Notes: a model not told the origin generated them from the sequence alone. Counted from the first letter of the stretch, positions 19,477 to 27,501 are shown. The stretch is 64,000 nucleotides of DNA from Mycolicibacter nonchromogenicus (GCF_002101775.1 NZ_LQPI01000053.1:1-64000); one strand, 5' to 3'. Numbers and translations: made by a program.

Positions 19477-21390
19477 TCAGACTTCGATCGGCGGGTAGAG
19501 GCGTTCGAGGGTGTACTGACGATCTCGCCGCGCAGCCCAGGAGCTGGCCGCCAAGGAGACCACCAGGATCCCGGCCAGGACGGCTACCGACGTCCACAGC
19601 CGCTCATCGATACCGCCGACGGTCAGCTGGCGCAGCCCGTTGACGGCGTAGGTCATCGGGTCATAGGGGTGCAAGATCTGGAACGGCTTCGCCGTCGTCT
19701 CCACCGGATACACCCCACCGGACGACACCAGCTGGAACATCAGGAACGCCAGGGTGAATACCCGGCCGACGGCCACACCGAGCACGGCGTTGAAGGCCTG
19801 GATCATCGCCAGGAATGAGGCGGCGATCAACGCCAGGAAGGCGATCGTGCCCGCGGCGTATCTGGCCTGCAGTCCCACCCCGAAGTGCACCACCGTGTAC
19901 ATCAGCAAGACCTGGCACACGCCCAGCAGCAGGGCCGGCCAGTAGGAGGCGAGCACCACCCGCAGCGCGCCCAGGCCGTTGACGATGGCGCGGGTCTGCA
20001 GCGGCGTCAACAACATCCACACGATCAGCGAGCCGATGAACAGTGCCAGCGGCAAGAAGAACGGCGCGAACCCGGTGCCGAAGGTGGCGGCGTGATGGGT
20101 GAAGTCCAAGTCGACCCCGACCGGGCTGGCCAGGATCGCCGACACGTCGACGCGTTGCTGGTCGGTGATGGTCGACGCGCGCTGGTCAGCCTCGCCCAGC
20201 CCCGAGGCCAACTCGGCGGTACCGTCTTTGAGCTGGTTGCTGCCGTCGGTCAGTTCGACGAGGCCGTCACTGAGCTTGGTGGCCCCGGACACCAATGCGT
20301 TGGCGCCGTCGCGCAGCGAGACCACATCCGACCGGAGGTCGCCGTCCAGCGCATGGGTCATGAAGGTGCGCAGCCCGCTGTTGGGATCGGCCAGATCGTT
20401 CTCCAACTTTTGGGTGTTGGCGCGCAGTTGGGCCAGGCCCTCGTCGGTGGCCGGATCCAGTCCTTGGACGTCGAGCAGTTTCTGAGCGCCGGCGAGGGTG
20501 TCGCCGAGCGCACGCACGGCTGGGTCGGGATTGGCACGCAAACCGTCCACCACCTGATTCACGATCCCGGCGGCCTGCTTGTAGTTGACGTTGAGGGACG
20601 CGATCCGGTCGCTGACGCTCTTGAGGTTGCCGCTGAGGCTGGCCGCGGCCGCGCCGGCGGCGTTCGGGTCGAATCCCATAGCGGCCAGGTCATCGGTGGC
20701 CTTGAGCAGCGGATCGGTGGCCTGTTGCACACCGTTGGCCAGCCGGCGCGCTCCGTCGGCGAGCGCCGCGGACCCATCGCGTGCGGTACCCATATTGTCG
20801 GCCAACGTCTTTGAGCCGTCCGCGAGCTGGCGGGCTCCGTCGGCTGCCTTGTTGACCTCGTCGGTCACCATGGTCAGCGCGGTGCCGATCACTTTTTGGC
20901 CGACCTTGGCGCTCACCTCGTTGAGCACCTCGCGCGCGGCGTTCTGTCCCATGACCGAGGCCAGGTAGTTGTTGGCGTCATTGAACCGGAACTGGATCTG
21001 CGCCTTTTGGGGGTGCGGGCCCGTCGGGGACACCACCGCCGCGCTGAAGTCGGACGGCAACGTGATGGAGAAATAATACGTTCCGTCGGAAACACCCTTA
21101 ACAGCTTCGCTTTCCGACACCTGATGCAGATCGAGCTGGCCGGATTCGACCAACGCCCGGGTCACTTCGTCCCCGGCGTGCAACTGCTCGCCGGACACCA
21201 CAGCGCCGGTGTCCTCGTTGACCAGGGCGACGGGGATCTTGTCGATCGCGGCGAACGGATTCCAGAACGCCCACAGGTACATCGCGCCATACAGCAGTGG
21301 CAGCACGATGATGGTGATCAGAGCCAGTCGCGGCATGGTGCCGCGCGAATAGCGTTTGAGGTCGGTTCCCAACGACATTCCGGCGAGCAT
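19477..21390 (-). CDS. YhgE/Pip-type ABC-2 membrane protein
   Basis: A 637-residue protein of the YhgE/Pip (phage infection protein) class. One transmembrane helix lies near residues 22-42. A large extracytoplasmic region follows (about 45-430), with helical heptad-like repeats such as DGARQLADGSKTLADN and DGANALVSGATKLSDG. Five or six C-terminal helices follow from about residue 440 (FFLPLALFIGSLIVWML). Such proteins pair with small ATPases and may export cell-surface material or act in type VII-like secretion accessory roles; this is inference. It begins 2 bp after the ATPase-like gene and ends 11 bp before the sugar-binding protein gene. Confidence 0.85.
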   Translation of the reverse strand: MLAGMSLGTDLKRYSRGTMPRLALITIIVLPLLYGAMYLWAFWNPFAAIDKIPVALVNEDTGAVVSGEQLHAGDEVTRALVESGQLDLHQVSESEAVKGVSDGTYYFSITLPSDFSAAVVSPTGPHPQKAQIQFRFNDANNYLASVMGQNAAREVLNEVSAKVGQKVIGTALTMVTDEVNKAADGARQLADGSKTLADNMGTARDGSAALADGARRLANGVQQATDPLLKATDDLAAMGFDPNAAGAAAASLSGNLKSVSDRIASLNVNYKQAAGIVNQVVDGLRANPDPAVRALGDTLAGAQKLLDVQGLDPATDEGLAQLRANTQKLENDLADPNSGLRTFMTHALDGDLRSDVVSLRDGANALVSGATKLSDGLVELTDGSNQLKDGTAELASGLGEADQRASTITDQQRVDVSAILASPVGVDLDFTHHAATFGTGFAPFFLPLALFIGSLIVWMLLTPLQTRAIVNGLGALRVVLASYWPALLLGVCQVLLMYTVVHFGVGLQARYAAGTIAFLALIAASFLAMIQAFNAVLGVAVGRVFTLAFLMFQLVSSGGVYPVETTAKPFQILHPYDPMTYAVNGLRQLTVGGIDERLWTSVAVLAGILVVSLAASSWAARRDRQYTLERLYPPIEV

Positions 21391-21392
21391 GG

Positions 21393-22145
21393 TCAGCGGT
21401 TCCCCTTCTCGTGTCGGCCGGGAACGAGCTCGGCGCGTTCAAGATGGTCGACGGTGATCTGAGCGGTGAGCCCGAATCCGTCGGGAATCGGGTTGGCCGA
21501 TGAGGTGATCACGGTCTGCTGCTCCCCCAGGGCGACCAGCCGAGTGAGTAGGCGGTCGCGATCGTCGCTGTTACGGATCTCGTCGATGCTGCCGACCACC
21601 AGTAGTGGCGGACGTGCGGTGTTGGCCAGCGCGATGCGCAACAACAGCCCGGTCAATTCGTCGAGGTGCTCGACGTAGTTGTGCAGCTCGGGCAGCGGGA
21701 GATCGCCGAAGACGGGGCCGCAGATCGCGTCGCGCTCGGCCGCACCGGCACGGCGGACCAACCGGTACCAGGGCGAATTCCAGCGGACCTGCTCGGTGAT
21801 CAGGTCTGCGACCGTCACCGACTCGTAAATCGAGTCGAGCTGTTCGATTCCCGCCAGGGCGGCGATGCCGAAGATGTCACGGGCCCTGCTGTGGCCGAGC
21901 ACGGTGAGTGTGCCCGACGACGGCTTCATCCGGCCCGCCAGGTTCATCATCAAGGCGGTGCGGCCCGACCCGGGCGGGCCGACCAGCACGGTGGTGCCAC
22001 CGGCCGGGATGTCCAGATCGAGGGGTCCGAAGACACGTCCCCACGGCCCGGTCATCGTGATGCCGCGGGCCACCACTGCCGGCGGTGCCGGTGTGCTCTC
22101 GCCTCCCGGGGTGCTCTCCCCAGCGGCGGCAGACTCGTCTGACAT
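21393..22145 (-). CDS. Degenerate ABC ATPase-like partner of the YhgE protein
   Basis: A 250-residue protein with an ABC ATPase layout but altered motifs. The Walker A region is GPPGSGRTALM, with Arg in place of the catalytic-loop Lys. The signature position reads LTGLLLRIALA in place of LSGGQ. The Walker B region PPLLVVGSIDEI does not fit the hhhhDE pattern cleanly, and no switch His is evident (TVITSSAN). The first 25 residues are an acidic, low-complexity leader. It lies directly upstream of the YhgE-type gene with 2 bp between them, so the two products almost certainly work together. Whether it hydrolyses ATP is doubtful. Confidence 0.8.
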   Translation of the reverse strand: MSDESAAAGESTPGGESTPAPPAVVARGITMTGPWGRVFGPLDLDIPAGGTTVLVGPPGSGRTALMMNLAGRMKPSSGTLTVLGHSRARDIFGIAALAGIEQLDSIYESVTVADLITEQVRWNSPWYRLVRRAGAAERDAICGPVFGDLPLPELHNYVEHLDELTGLLLRIALANTARPPLLVVGSIDEIRNSDDRDRLLTRLVALGEQQTVITSSANPIPDGFGLTAQITVDHLERAELVPGRHEKGNR

Positions 22146-22233
22146 GCAACGCCCCCTTCACTCATCGGTTCGCGTGACCCATCAAAGCAGAACCACCCTG
22201 CCCACAACGGCTGTGCGGTGCTGTTGCGGCGAA

Positions 22234-23121
22234 TCAGAGCTCGGGCAGTTGCAGGACTGCGGTGCGCAGCCGCTCGCTATCACCCGCGATATCGATGGTG
22301 TGGATGCGCCCGTCGCCGCCGATTCCGATGCGCAGCAGGGCCAGCAGGCGGCCGGCGGGGGCGATCGCGATGCCCGGTGCGCCGTCGATGAGCAGGACGG
22401 CGCCGGCTCGTGCGCGCCGGGTGAAGTGCCGGGTCTCGGTGGCGACGTCGGCGGCACCACGCATCTCGGTGGGCACCCCGGCAGGTACCAACACGCGGTC
22501 CACCCGCCGCACCACGTCGGGCGCCAACAAGGTCAGCAATGCGGGGATGTCGCCGCCGCGCGAGGCGGCCAGGAACGCGTTGACAATCTCCAGATGCTCA
22601 GTGCGGCGTCGCGGCTGCTCGGCCGGCCCAGCCTGAAGCCGGGCTCGAGCGCGGCTGGCCAGTTTCTTGGCGGCGTCCGGCGAGCGGTCCAGTACTGTGC
22701 CGATCTGCTCGAACGGCACGTCGAACACGTCGTGCAGCACGAAGGCGACCCGCTGGGCAGGTGACAGCCGGTCCAGCACCACCAGCAGCGCACGACTGAC
22801 CGCTTCGGAGCGCAGCACCTGTTCGTCGGCGGCCGGTGCAGCCAAGGCGGGGGTGCTGTCTGGCTCGGGTGCATCCGACAGTGACTGTTCGCCGCGACGC
22901 GAGCGTGCCCGCAGCTGGTCTATGGCGATGCGTGCGGTGATGGTGGTGAGCCATCCGGGCAGGTTGTCCACCGCCTCGAAGTCGGCGCTGCTGGCCTTCA
23001 GCCATGCAGATTGGACGGCATCGTCGGCGTCTGCCGACGAGCCGAGCAGATGAAACGCCACCGAATGCAGATGCCGGCGGTTGTCTTCGAACCGTTGCGC
23101 CAAGACGTCGGTGTTGCCCAT
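22234..23121 (-). CDS. ECF41-family RNA polymerase sigma factor
   Basis: A 295-residue SigJ-like sigma factor. Region 2 (about residues 5-80) includes DDAVQSAWLKA and ITARIAIDQLRARSRR. Region 4 (about 110-165) includes LDRLSPAQRVAFVLHDVF and PFEQIGTVLDRSPDAAKKLASRARARL. The C-terminal SnoaL-like extension (about 180-295) is the hallmark of ECF41, where it replaces a separate anti-sigma factor. The linker motif LPGWLTTI is present. It is divergent from a DoxX-like gene, a likely target. The 88-bp gap to the ATPase-like gene shows nothing definite. Confidence 0.92.
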   Translation of the reverse strand: MGNTDVLAQRFEDNRRHLHSVAFHLLGSSADADDAVQSAWLKASSADFEAVDNLPGWLTTITARIAIDQLRARSRRGEQSLSDAPEPDSTPALAAPAADEQVLRSEAVSRALLVVLDRLSPAQRVAFVLHDVFDVPFEQIGTVLDRSPDAAKKLASRARARLQAGPAEQPRRRTEHLEIVNAFLAASRGGDIPALLTLLAPDVVRRVDRVLVPAGVPTEMRGAADVATETRHFTRRARAGAVLLIDGAPGIAIAPAGRLLALLRIGIGGDGRIHTIDIAGDSERLRTAVLQLPEL

Positions 23122-23194
23122 GGGTCACCTTTCCCGATCGGGAGCCGTCACAGGGGTGGAGCCATATCCATCGACGACAGGAAAGAGCAACACC

Positions 23195-23545
23195 ATGAGC
23201 GTACCGACCGTCTACCTGGTCACGGTCGCGATCACCGCGGCCATCACCATCGCTATCGCCATCGCCGACTTCGTTCCGGCGCAGTTCGTCCTGGCCAATT
23301 CCGCGCGGGTCGGTGTGCCGCGGTCCTGGCTGCCCCTGCTGGGCGGGCTGAAACTGGCCGGCGGCCTGGGGCTGCTCATCGGGTTGGCGGGAGTCCCGCT
23401 TATCGGTGTCGCGGCCGCCGCCGGACTGGTGGCCTTCTTCCTCGGGGCGATCGCCACGCATGTGCGCGCCGGGGTGCTGTCCAACATCGCGTTTCCGGCG
23501 TTGTTCCTGGCCGCGGCGACAGCATCGTTGGTGATGCTGGTCTGA
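23195..23545 (+). CDS. DoxX-like membrane protein
   Basis: A 116-residue, four-helix membrane protein of the DoxX-like class. Helix 1 is VYLVTVAITAAITIAIAIAD, and the conserved LPLLGGLKLAGGLGLLIG segment marks the second. The ATG at 23195 has GGAAAGAG upstream; the longer frame overlaps the sigma factor gene and is rejected. Genes for DoxX-like proteins and oxidoreductases are common next to ECF41 factors, so regulation by the divergent sigma factor is plausible. The molecular function is unknown. It converges with the Mop/TOBE gene with one base between the stop codons. Confidence 0.82.
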   Translation: MSVPTVYLVTVAITAAITIAIAIADFVPAQFVLANSARVGVPRSWLPLLGGLKLAGGLGLLIGLAGVPLIGVAAAAGLVAFFLGAIATHVRAGVLSNIAFPALFLAAATASLVMLV

Positions 23546-23546
23546 G

Positions 23547-23990
23547 TCAGCCGAATTCGACGGTCGAGTCGGTGTGGCCGGCCGCACCGGCTCGTCGCGG
23601 CAGTTCCAGGGCGACGTTGGTGGCCTTGACCGACGCGACGACCAGGCTGCCGGGCTGCAGTTGCAGCTCGTCGGCGGCCTCCCTGCTGACCAGCGACACC
23701 AGCCGGAACGGACCGGCTTGGACCTCGACCTGTGCCATCACCGTGTCGCGGGTGACCTTGGTGACCAGCCCGACCATCCGATTGCGCGCCGACTGGCCCA
23801 CCACCGGGTTGCGCGAGACCGGTTCGACCGCAGCGCGCTCTTGGGCGAACCGGGCCAGTTCGGCACCGTCGACGGTGCGGGGGCCACTGCCCGACGTCAG
23901 GGTCAGGCGACCGGAGTCGATCCACCGCCGAACGGTGTCGTCGCTGACCCCGAGGAGCTCGGCGACTTCGGCAATGCGAAAGCTCGGCAC
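23547..23990 (-). CDS. MerR-like HTH and TOBE (molybdopterin-binding) regulator
   Basis: A 147-residue protein. Residues 1-50 form an excisionase/MerR-like helix-turn-helix: FRIAEVAELLGVSDDTVRRWIDSGRL. Residues from about 70 form one Mop/TOBE domain: ARNRMVGLVTKVTRDTVMAQVEVQAGPFRLVSLV then ELQLQPGSLVVASVKATNV. The family binds molybdate or tungstate and is often annotated as molybdenum-pterin-binding. It probably senses molybdate; no modABC genes are nearby. The start is a GTG at 23990. Confidence 0.85.
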   Translation of the reverse strand: MPSFRIAEVAELLGVSDDTVRRWIDSGRLTLTSGSGPRTVDGAELARFAQERAAVEPVSRNPVVGQSARNRMVGLVTKVTRDTVMAQVEVQAGPFRLVSLVSREAADELQLQPGSLVVASVKATNVALELPRRAGAAGHTDSTVEFG

Positions 23991-24079
23991 GTAGTGAGTT
24001 TATCGCCGCGGGCGCGCCGCAACAGCGTCCTGGGAATACCGGATCACCGTGCTCGGAGCCCCGCGGAGCTTGGCATCGC

Positions 24080-24631
24080 TCATCGGATCGTCTCGATCAC
24101 CGTGACACCGGCGCTGCGCATCGCCTCCAGCGCCGCGGCTGTCGAGTCGGCCGACACACCCGCGGTCAAAGGCGACAATACGGTGGCGCAGAAGCCCTCG
24201 CGCACAGCGTCTTTGGCGGTGGCGGACACGCAGTGCTCGGTCGCGACACCGACCACGTCGACGTCGCTCACTCGGCGTTGCCGCAGCCAGTCGGCCAGGG
24301 CTGTGCCGTGGTCGTCGACCCCCTCGAAGCCGCTGTATCCGGCGCTGTAAGCGCCCTTCTTGAAGACCGTTTCGATCCGGTCGGTGTTCAGTGCCGGATG
24401 AAACTGCGCACCGGGGCTTTCCGCGACGCAGTGCGGTGGCCACTCGGAGAAGTGCGCGCCGGGGTCGATGTGCCAGTCCTGGGTGGCCACCACGTGCGCG
24501 TACCGGGTCGTGGCGGCCGGGCTTTCCAGGTAGCGGCTGATCTGTTGTGCGACGCCCACCGCGCCGGTGACCGGGATCGCCCCGCCGGCGCAGAAGTCGT
24601 TCTGCACATCGACGATGATCAGCGCCCGCAT
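24080..24631 (-). CDS. pncA: Nicotinamidase/pyrazinamidase
   Basis: A 183-residue domain (M. tuberculosis PncA is 186) that hydrolyses nicotinamide to nicotinate for NAD salvage and would activate pyrazinamide. The catalytic triad is visible: Asp in IIVDVQNDFCAGG, Lys in VFKKGAYSAGY and Cys in ATEHCVSATAKDA. Metal ligands are in TQDWHIDPGAHFSEWPPHC. The internal ATG at 24631 gives the classical protein, but it has no recognisable ribosome-binding site and the frame is open upstream through a DUF2784 domain to ATG 25000. The enzyme may therefore be the C-terminal half of a 306-residue fusion. Confidence 0.93.
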   Translation of the reverse strand: MRALIIVDVQNDFCAGGAIPVTGAVGVAQQISRYLESPAATTRYAHVVATQDWHIDPGAHFSEWPPHCVAESPGAQFHPALNTDRIETVFKKGAYSAGYSGFEGVDDHGTALADWLRQRRVSDVDVVGVATEHCVSATAKDAVREGFCATVLSPLTAGVSADSTAAALEAMRSAGVTVIETIR

Positions 24632-25000
24632 ACGTTCACAGTATCGGCGGCGCCGCAGCGCTTCTCGCGCACACAGCGCCCAGGACCCGAGGACCGCCAC
24701 CAGCACCGCGACCTCTATGGCGGTGCTCCACGCGGGTGGGTAGAGCACACCGGTCAGATAGTGGGCGATGAATCCGTCCGGCGGGAGCGCGGCCATTCCG
24801 GCGGCGGCACGTGCCCGTCGTTCCAGCCAGGTCAGCGGGCAGTCCAGATGCCCGGCAACGATCAATACCGCCCAGATCGCCGCCGCCCCATGCAGCCAGA
24901 GAGTGCGGGGCCAGCGCAGCGCGAGAAAGCCGCCGACCACGACATAGCCGACGAATGCAAGGTGCGACGAAACGATGAGCGCCACCAAGATCTGGTACAT
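24632..25000 (-). CDS. DUF2784 membrane domain, in frame with pncA
   Basis: About 123 residues with four hydrophobic segments, matching the DUF2784 family: MYQILVALIVSSHLAFVGY, then RTLWLHGAAAIWAVLI and the conserved CPLTWLERRAR. The coordinates given cover only the codons upstream of the PncA Met, because there is no stop codon between the two and the last residues RRRRYCER run straight into PncA. DUF2784 proteins are normally separate and about 120 residues long. Either this is a genuine membrane-anchored PncA fusion or translation re-initiates at 24631. The function of DUF2784 is unknown. Confidence 0.75.
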
Positions 25001-25092
25001 CGGTCCGCCGTTTCGCCCTCCGCAGAAACCGCTTCCGGCTCTGTTTGTCACGGTACATTGGCGAACATCCAACGTGGTCAGGAGCGAATCTG

Positions 25093-25623
25093 ATGACAAC
25101 CGGCGATTTCGGCCCCAACGGTCCTGGCTACGGCCCGGGTTATGGCCAGCCCGGCGGCTATCCGCCGCCGCAGGGCTGGGGACCGCAACCCGGAGGGCGA
25201 CAGAAGCCCGGCGGGCTGGGCAGGCGCTTTTGGGCACGCGTGCTCGACGGCGTGCTGGTCGGCATCGTGGCGTTCTTCCTGTCGTTGTTCGTGTTCTCCG
25301 ACGATTACCCGTTCCTGGTGACTGGTTTGTTCTCCGGGGCGCTGACCTTCGGCTACTTCGTGCTGTTCGAGGTGGCGCAGGGGGCCACCCCGGGCAAGCG
25401 GCTGCTGGGCCTGGCGGTGCACGGACCCGACGGGGTGTCGAGGCCGACGGCTTCGCAGTCCGCCGTGCGCAATTCGTTCACGCTGCTTGCCGTGGTCCCC
25501 TACCTCGGTCCGTTGCTGGCCTTCCTGGCCTACGTCGTGATCGCCGTGACGATCAGCGGCAGCCCCACCAAGCAGGGCAAGCACGACGAACTGGCCGGCG
25601 GGACCCGGGTGACGCGGGCCTGA
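25093..25623 (+). CDS. RDD-family membrane protein
   Basis: A 176-residue protein. Residues 1-40 are a Gly/Pro/Tyr-rich cytosolic leader (GPGYGPGYGQPGGYPPPQGW), common in mycobacterial membrane proteins. Residues from about 45 form the RDD domain: LGRRFWARVLDGVLVGI, then FEVAQGATPGKRLLGLAV, with three hydrophobic segments. ATG 25093 has AGGAG at eight bases and is preferred to the GTG-type start at 25045. Possibly involved in transport or envelope processes; no specific role is known. It is divergent from the DUF2784-pncA frame (92 bp) and convergent with lipT. Confidence 0.85.
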   Translation: MTTGDFGPNGPGYGPGYGQPGGYPPPQGWGPQPGGRQKPGGLGRRFWARVLDGVLVGIVAFFLSLFVFSDDYPFLVTGLFSGALTFGYFVLFEVAQGATPGKRLLGLAVHGPDGVSRPTASQSAVRNSFTLLAVVPYLGPLLAFLAYVVIAVTISGSPTKQGKHDELAGGTRVTRA

Positions 25624-25671
25624 TTCAACTCGCCTTCAACTCGCCTTCAACGCGCGCGTTCAACTCGCGAA

Positions 25672-25721
25672 CAGACGCGAAGGCCCCCCATTTGGGCAGT
25701 TTTAGGGGGCCTTCACGTCTG
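25672..25721. terminator. Long bidirectional terminator hairpin
   Basis: GAAGGCCCCCC (25679-25689) pairs with GGGGGCCTTC (25705-25714), and flanking CAGACG (25672-25677) and CGTCTG (25716-25721) extend the stem across a small mismatch. It lies between the convergent RDD and lipT genes. Confidence 0.75.
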
Positions 25722-25795
25722 CTCGCGGGAGGTTTCGGCGGGTTAGCGGGGGCTAGCGGGGCCTCGCGGGAGGTTTCGGCGGGTTAGCGGGCTAA
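25722..25795. repeat. 29-bp direct repeat with terminal GTTAGC/GCTAAC palindrome
   Basis: A 29-bp sequence starting CTCGCGGGAGGTTTCGG occurs at 25722-25750 and again at 25763-25791, 41 bp apart. The second copy runs into GTTAGC-GG-GCTAAC (25782-25795), which overlaps the stop codon of lipT. It follows directly on the terminator hairpin. Origin unknown. Confidence 0.8.
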
Positions 25796-27292
25796 CGAAA
25801 AGCCTTGCCAGGCCTTGCGTCGTTCGGGGGCCGGGTCATACTCCAGGCGGGTCCTGCGGTCGAACACCATGACGGCGCGCTGGTCGGCGGTGTAGGCCGG
25901 CCAGTTGTCGTCGGGTACCCCCGCCCGGCTGAAGGCTCCCCAGCGCCGCTGCACCTGCTTGCTGACGTGCAACGCCGTCCGGCGGTCCGCGCCGGCGGTG
26001 AGCAGCCGCCCGAGCCCGCCGGTGCGGTACACGTCGAACACCGCGAACAGCTCGGTGGCGTGCGTGGCGCCCATGCCCGACCAGCGCAGCATCCGGGGCG
26101 CGTAGTCGTAGCGGTAGACGTAGGTGGGGGCGTGCGCGCCATGGGCTTCGGCGATCTGCCACACCGCGGCGTTGAAGGCGAAATCGCCGCCGAGCTGGAT
26201 GCAGGCCGCCCGCTTCGGGTAATCCGGATAGGCGGCGATGATGCGATCACGCACGTCGGCCTCGACGCCGGCCAGCACGGCCTCGACCGTCGGCTCGTCG
26301 ACCGGCAGCATCCGCAGGACGCGGGTGAACAGACGTCCCTCGTCGGCGTTGCTGCCCACGATCAGCGGAACCCGGTGCGCTGCCCCCTCCCGCATGGCCT
26401 CCACCGGATCCACCGGAAGCACCTCGTCGCCGCAGACCGGGCCGATCGGGAAGGCACCCAGCATGTCCCGGTTGCCGTCGGCGATCAAACGGTTTTGCGC
26501 TGCCAGCAGTTCGGCCGGTGTCACCCGCAGCAACGCCTGCGCGCCATCGGAGGGGCGCACGCCGAGCAGCGTGGCGAATCGCTCGGCGAATGCGGCGGCG
26601 ATGTCGGTGTTACGCACCAACCCCGCGGCCGGGCTTTCGGCGATCGCGCGGGCGAACAGGCCCTCTGCCGCGGGAACCGCCAAGAGAGTGGCCACGGCGT
26701 GCGCGCCCGCGCTTTCCCCGAAGATGGTGACATTGTCGGGGTCGCCGCCGAATGTCGCGATGTTCTCCTGCACCCAGCGCAGGGCGAGCACCAGGTCGCG
26801 CAGGTAAAGGTTGCTGTCCAAGGTGATCTCAGACGTCGACAGCGAGGACAGATCCAGGCATCCCAGCGCGCCCAGCCGGTAGTTGACCGACACGTACACG
26901 CAGCCGCGACGGGCCAGCGCCGCGCCGTCATAGATGGGTGTGGCCGAACTGCCCATGATGTAGCCGCCACCGTGGATGAAGACCATGACCGGCAGCGGGC
27001 CCGCCCCGGCGTCCTCCGGAGCCACCACGTTGAGCGTCAGGCAGTCCTCGCTGGTCGGCTGAAACCGGCCGGGGCCCATGGCGGTGTAGAACCGTTCCTG
27101 CGGTGCGCAATTGGCGAATCCGTGGCAATGGCGCACCCCCGACCAGGGCTCGGCCGGCTGAGGCGCCCGAAACCGCAACGGGCCGATCGGCGGGCGGGCA
27201 TACGGGATGGATCGCCATCGGCGCACCCCGTCACGGATGAAGCCCTCCACCACGCCGGTGGTGATCCGGGCCTGCACAGGCTGGTTATGCAT
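25784..27292 (-). CDS. lipT: Type B carboxylesterase LipT
   Basis: A 502-residue alpha/beta hydrolase of the carboxylesterase type B family (Rv2045c position). The oxyanion segment is VMVFIHGGGYIMGS (about residues 104-117). The nucleophile elbow is IFGESAGAHAVA (about 190-201). The acidic residue is in VGSNADEGRLF and the His in MGATHATELFAVF. It hydrolyses carboxylic esters; in related mycobacterial and actinobacterial enzymes aromatic esters such as p-nitrobenzyl esters are cleaved. No signal peptide is visible. It is divergent from lppI across a 209-bp region filled with tandem repeats. Confidence 0.93.
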   Translation of the reverse strand: MHNQPVQARITTGVVEGFIRDGVRRWRSIPYARPPIGPLRFRAPQPAEPWSGVRHCHGFANCAPQERFYTAMGPGRFQPTSEDCLTLNVVAPEDAGAGPLPVMVFIHGGGYIMGSSATPIYDGAALARRGCVYVSVNYRLGALGCLDLSSLSTSEITLDSNLYLRDLVLALRWVQENIATFGGDPDNVTIFGESAGAHAVATLLAVPAAEGLFARAIAESPAAGLVRNTDIAAAFAERFATLLGVRPSDGAQALLRVTPAELLAAQNRLIADGNRDMLGAFPIGPVCGDEVLPVDPVEAMREGAAHRVPLIVGSNADEGRLFTRVLRMLPVDEPTVEAVLAGVEADVRDRIIAAYPDYPKRAACIQLGGDFAFNAAVWQIAEAHGAHAPTYVYRYDYAPRMLRWSGMGATHATELFAVFDVYRTGGLGRLLTAGADRRTALHVSKQVQRRWGAFSRAGVPDDNWPAYTADQRAVMVFDRRTRLEYDPAPERRKAWQGFSLAR

Positions 27293-27310
27293 GAGCCGAA
27301 CGGTAGCGAA

Positions 27311-27476
27311 TCACCCGATGGTTAGCGACCCTAGGCGAAGGAGAGGCGCGGCTGGACCGCCGAATCAACCCGGCGGTTAGCAAGCCTCGAACGAAGGAGA
27401 GGCGCGGCTGGACCGCCGAATCAACCCGGCGGTTAGCAAGCCCCGACGAAGGAGAGGCGCGGCTGGACCGCCGCAC
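27311..27476. repeat. Three tandem ~55-bp palindromic repeats, locus 1
   Basis: Three head-to-tail units at 27311-27364, 27365-27420 and 27421-27476. Each begins with CCGGCGGTTAGC (CCGATGGTTAGC in the first) and ends with GCTGGACCGCCG, so the ends form an outer inverted repeat; inside, GCCTC and GAGGC pair around GAACGAAGGA in the middle unit. They fill the space between the divergent lipT and lppI genes, so they must lie in or near both promoters. Related units occur at 44467-44570 and 51471-51587. Confidence 0.9.
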
Positions 27477-27501
27477 AGACAGAGCCCGATAGCCTAACGG
27501 C

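Noticed and set aside
19466..19597. N-terminal extension of the sugar-binding protein
   Set aside because: The extension overlaps the end of the YhgE-type gene and precedes a good twin-arginine signal; the GTG at 19465 gives a normal export signal.
27311..27476. CRISPR array or coding gene in the repeat block
   Set aside because: Units are directly adjacent without unique spacers, and stop codons and unit length changes (54-56 bp) break any reading frame.
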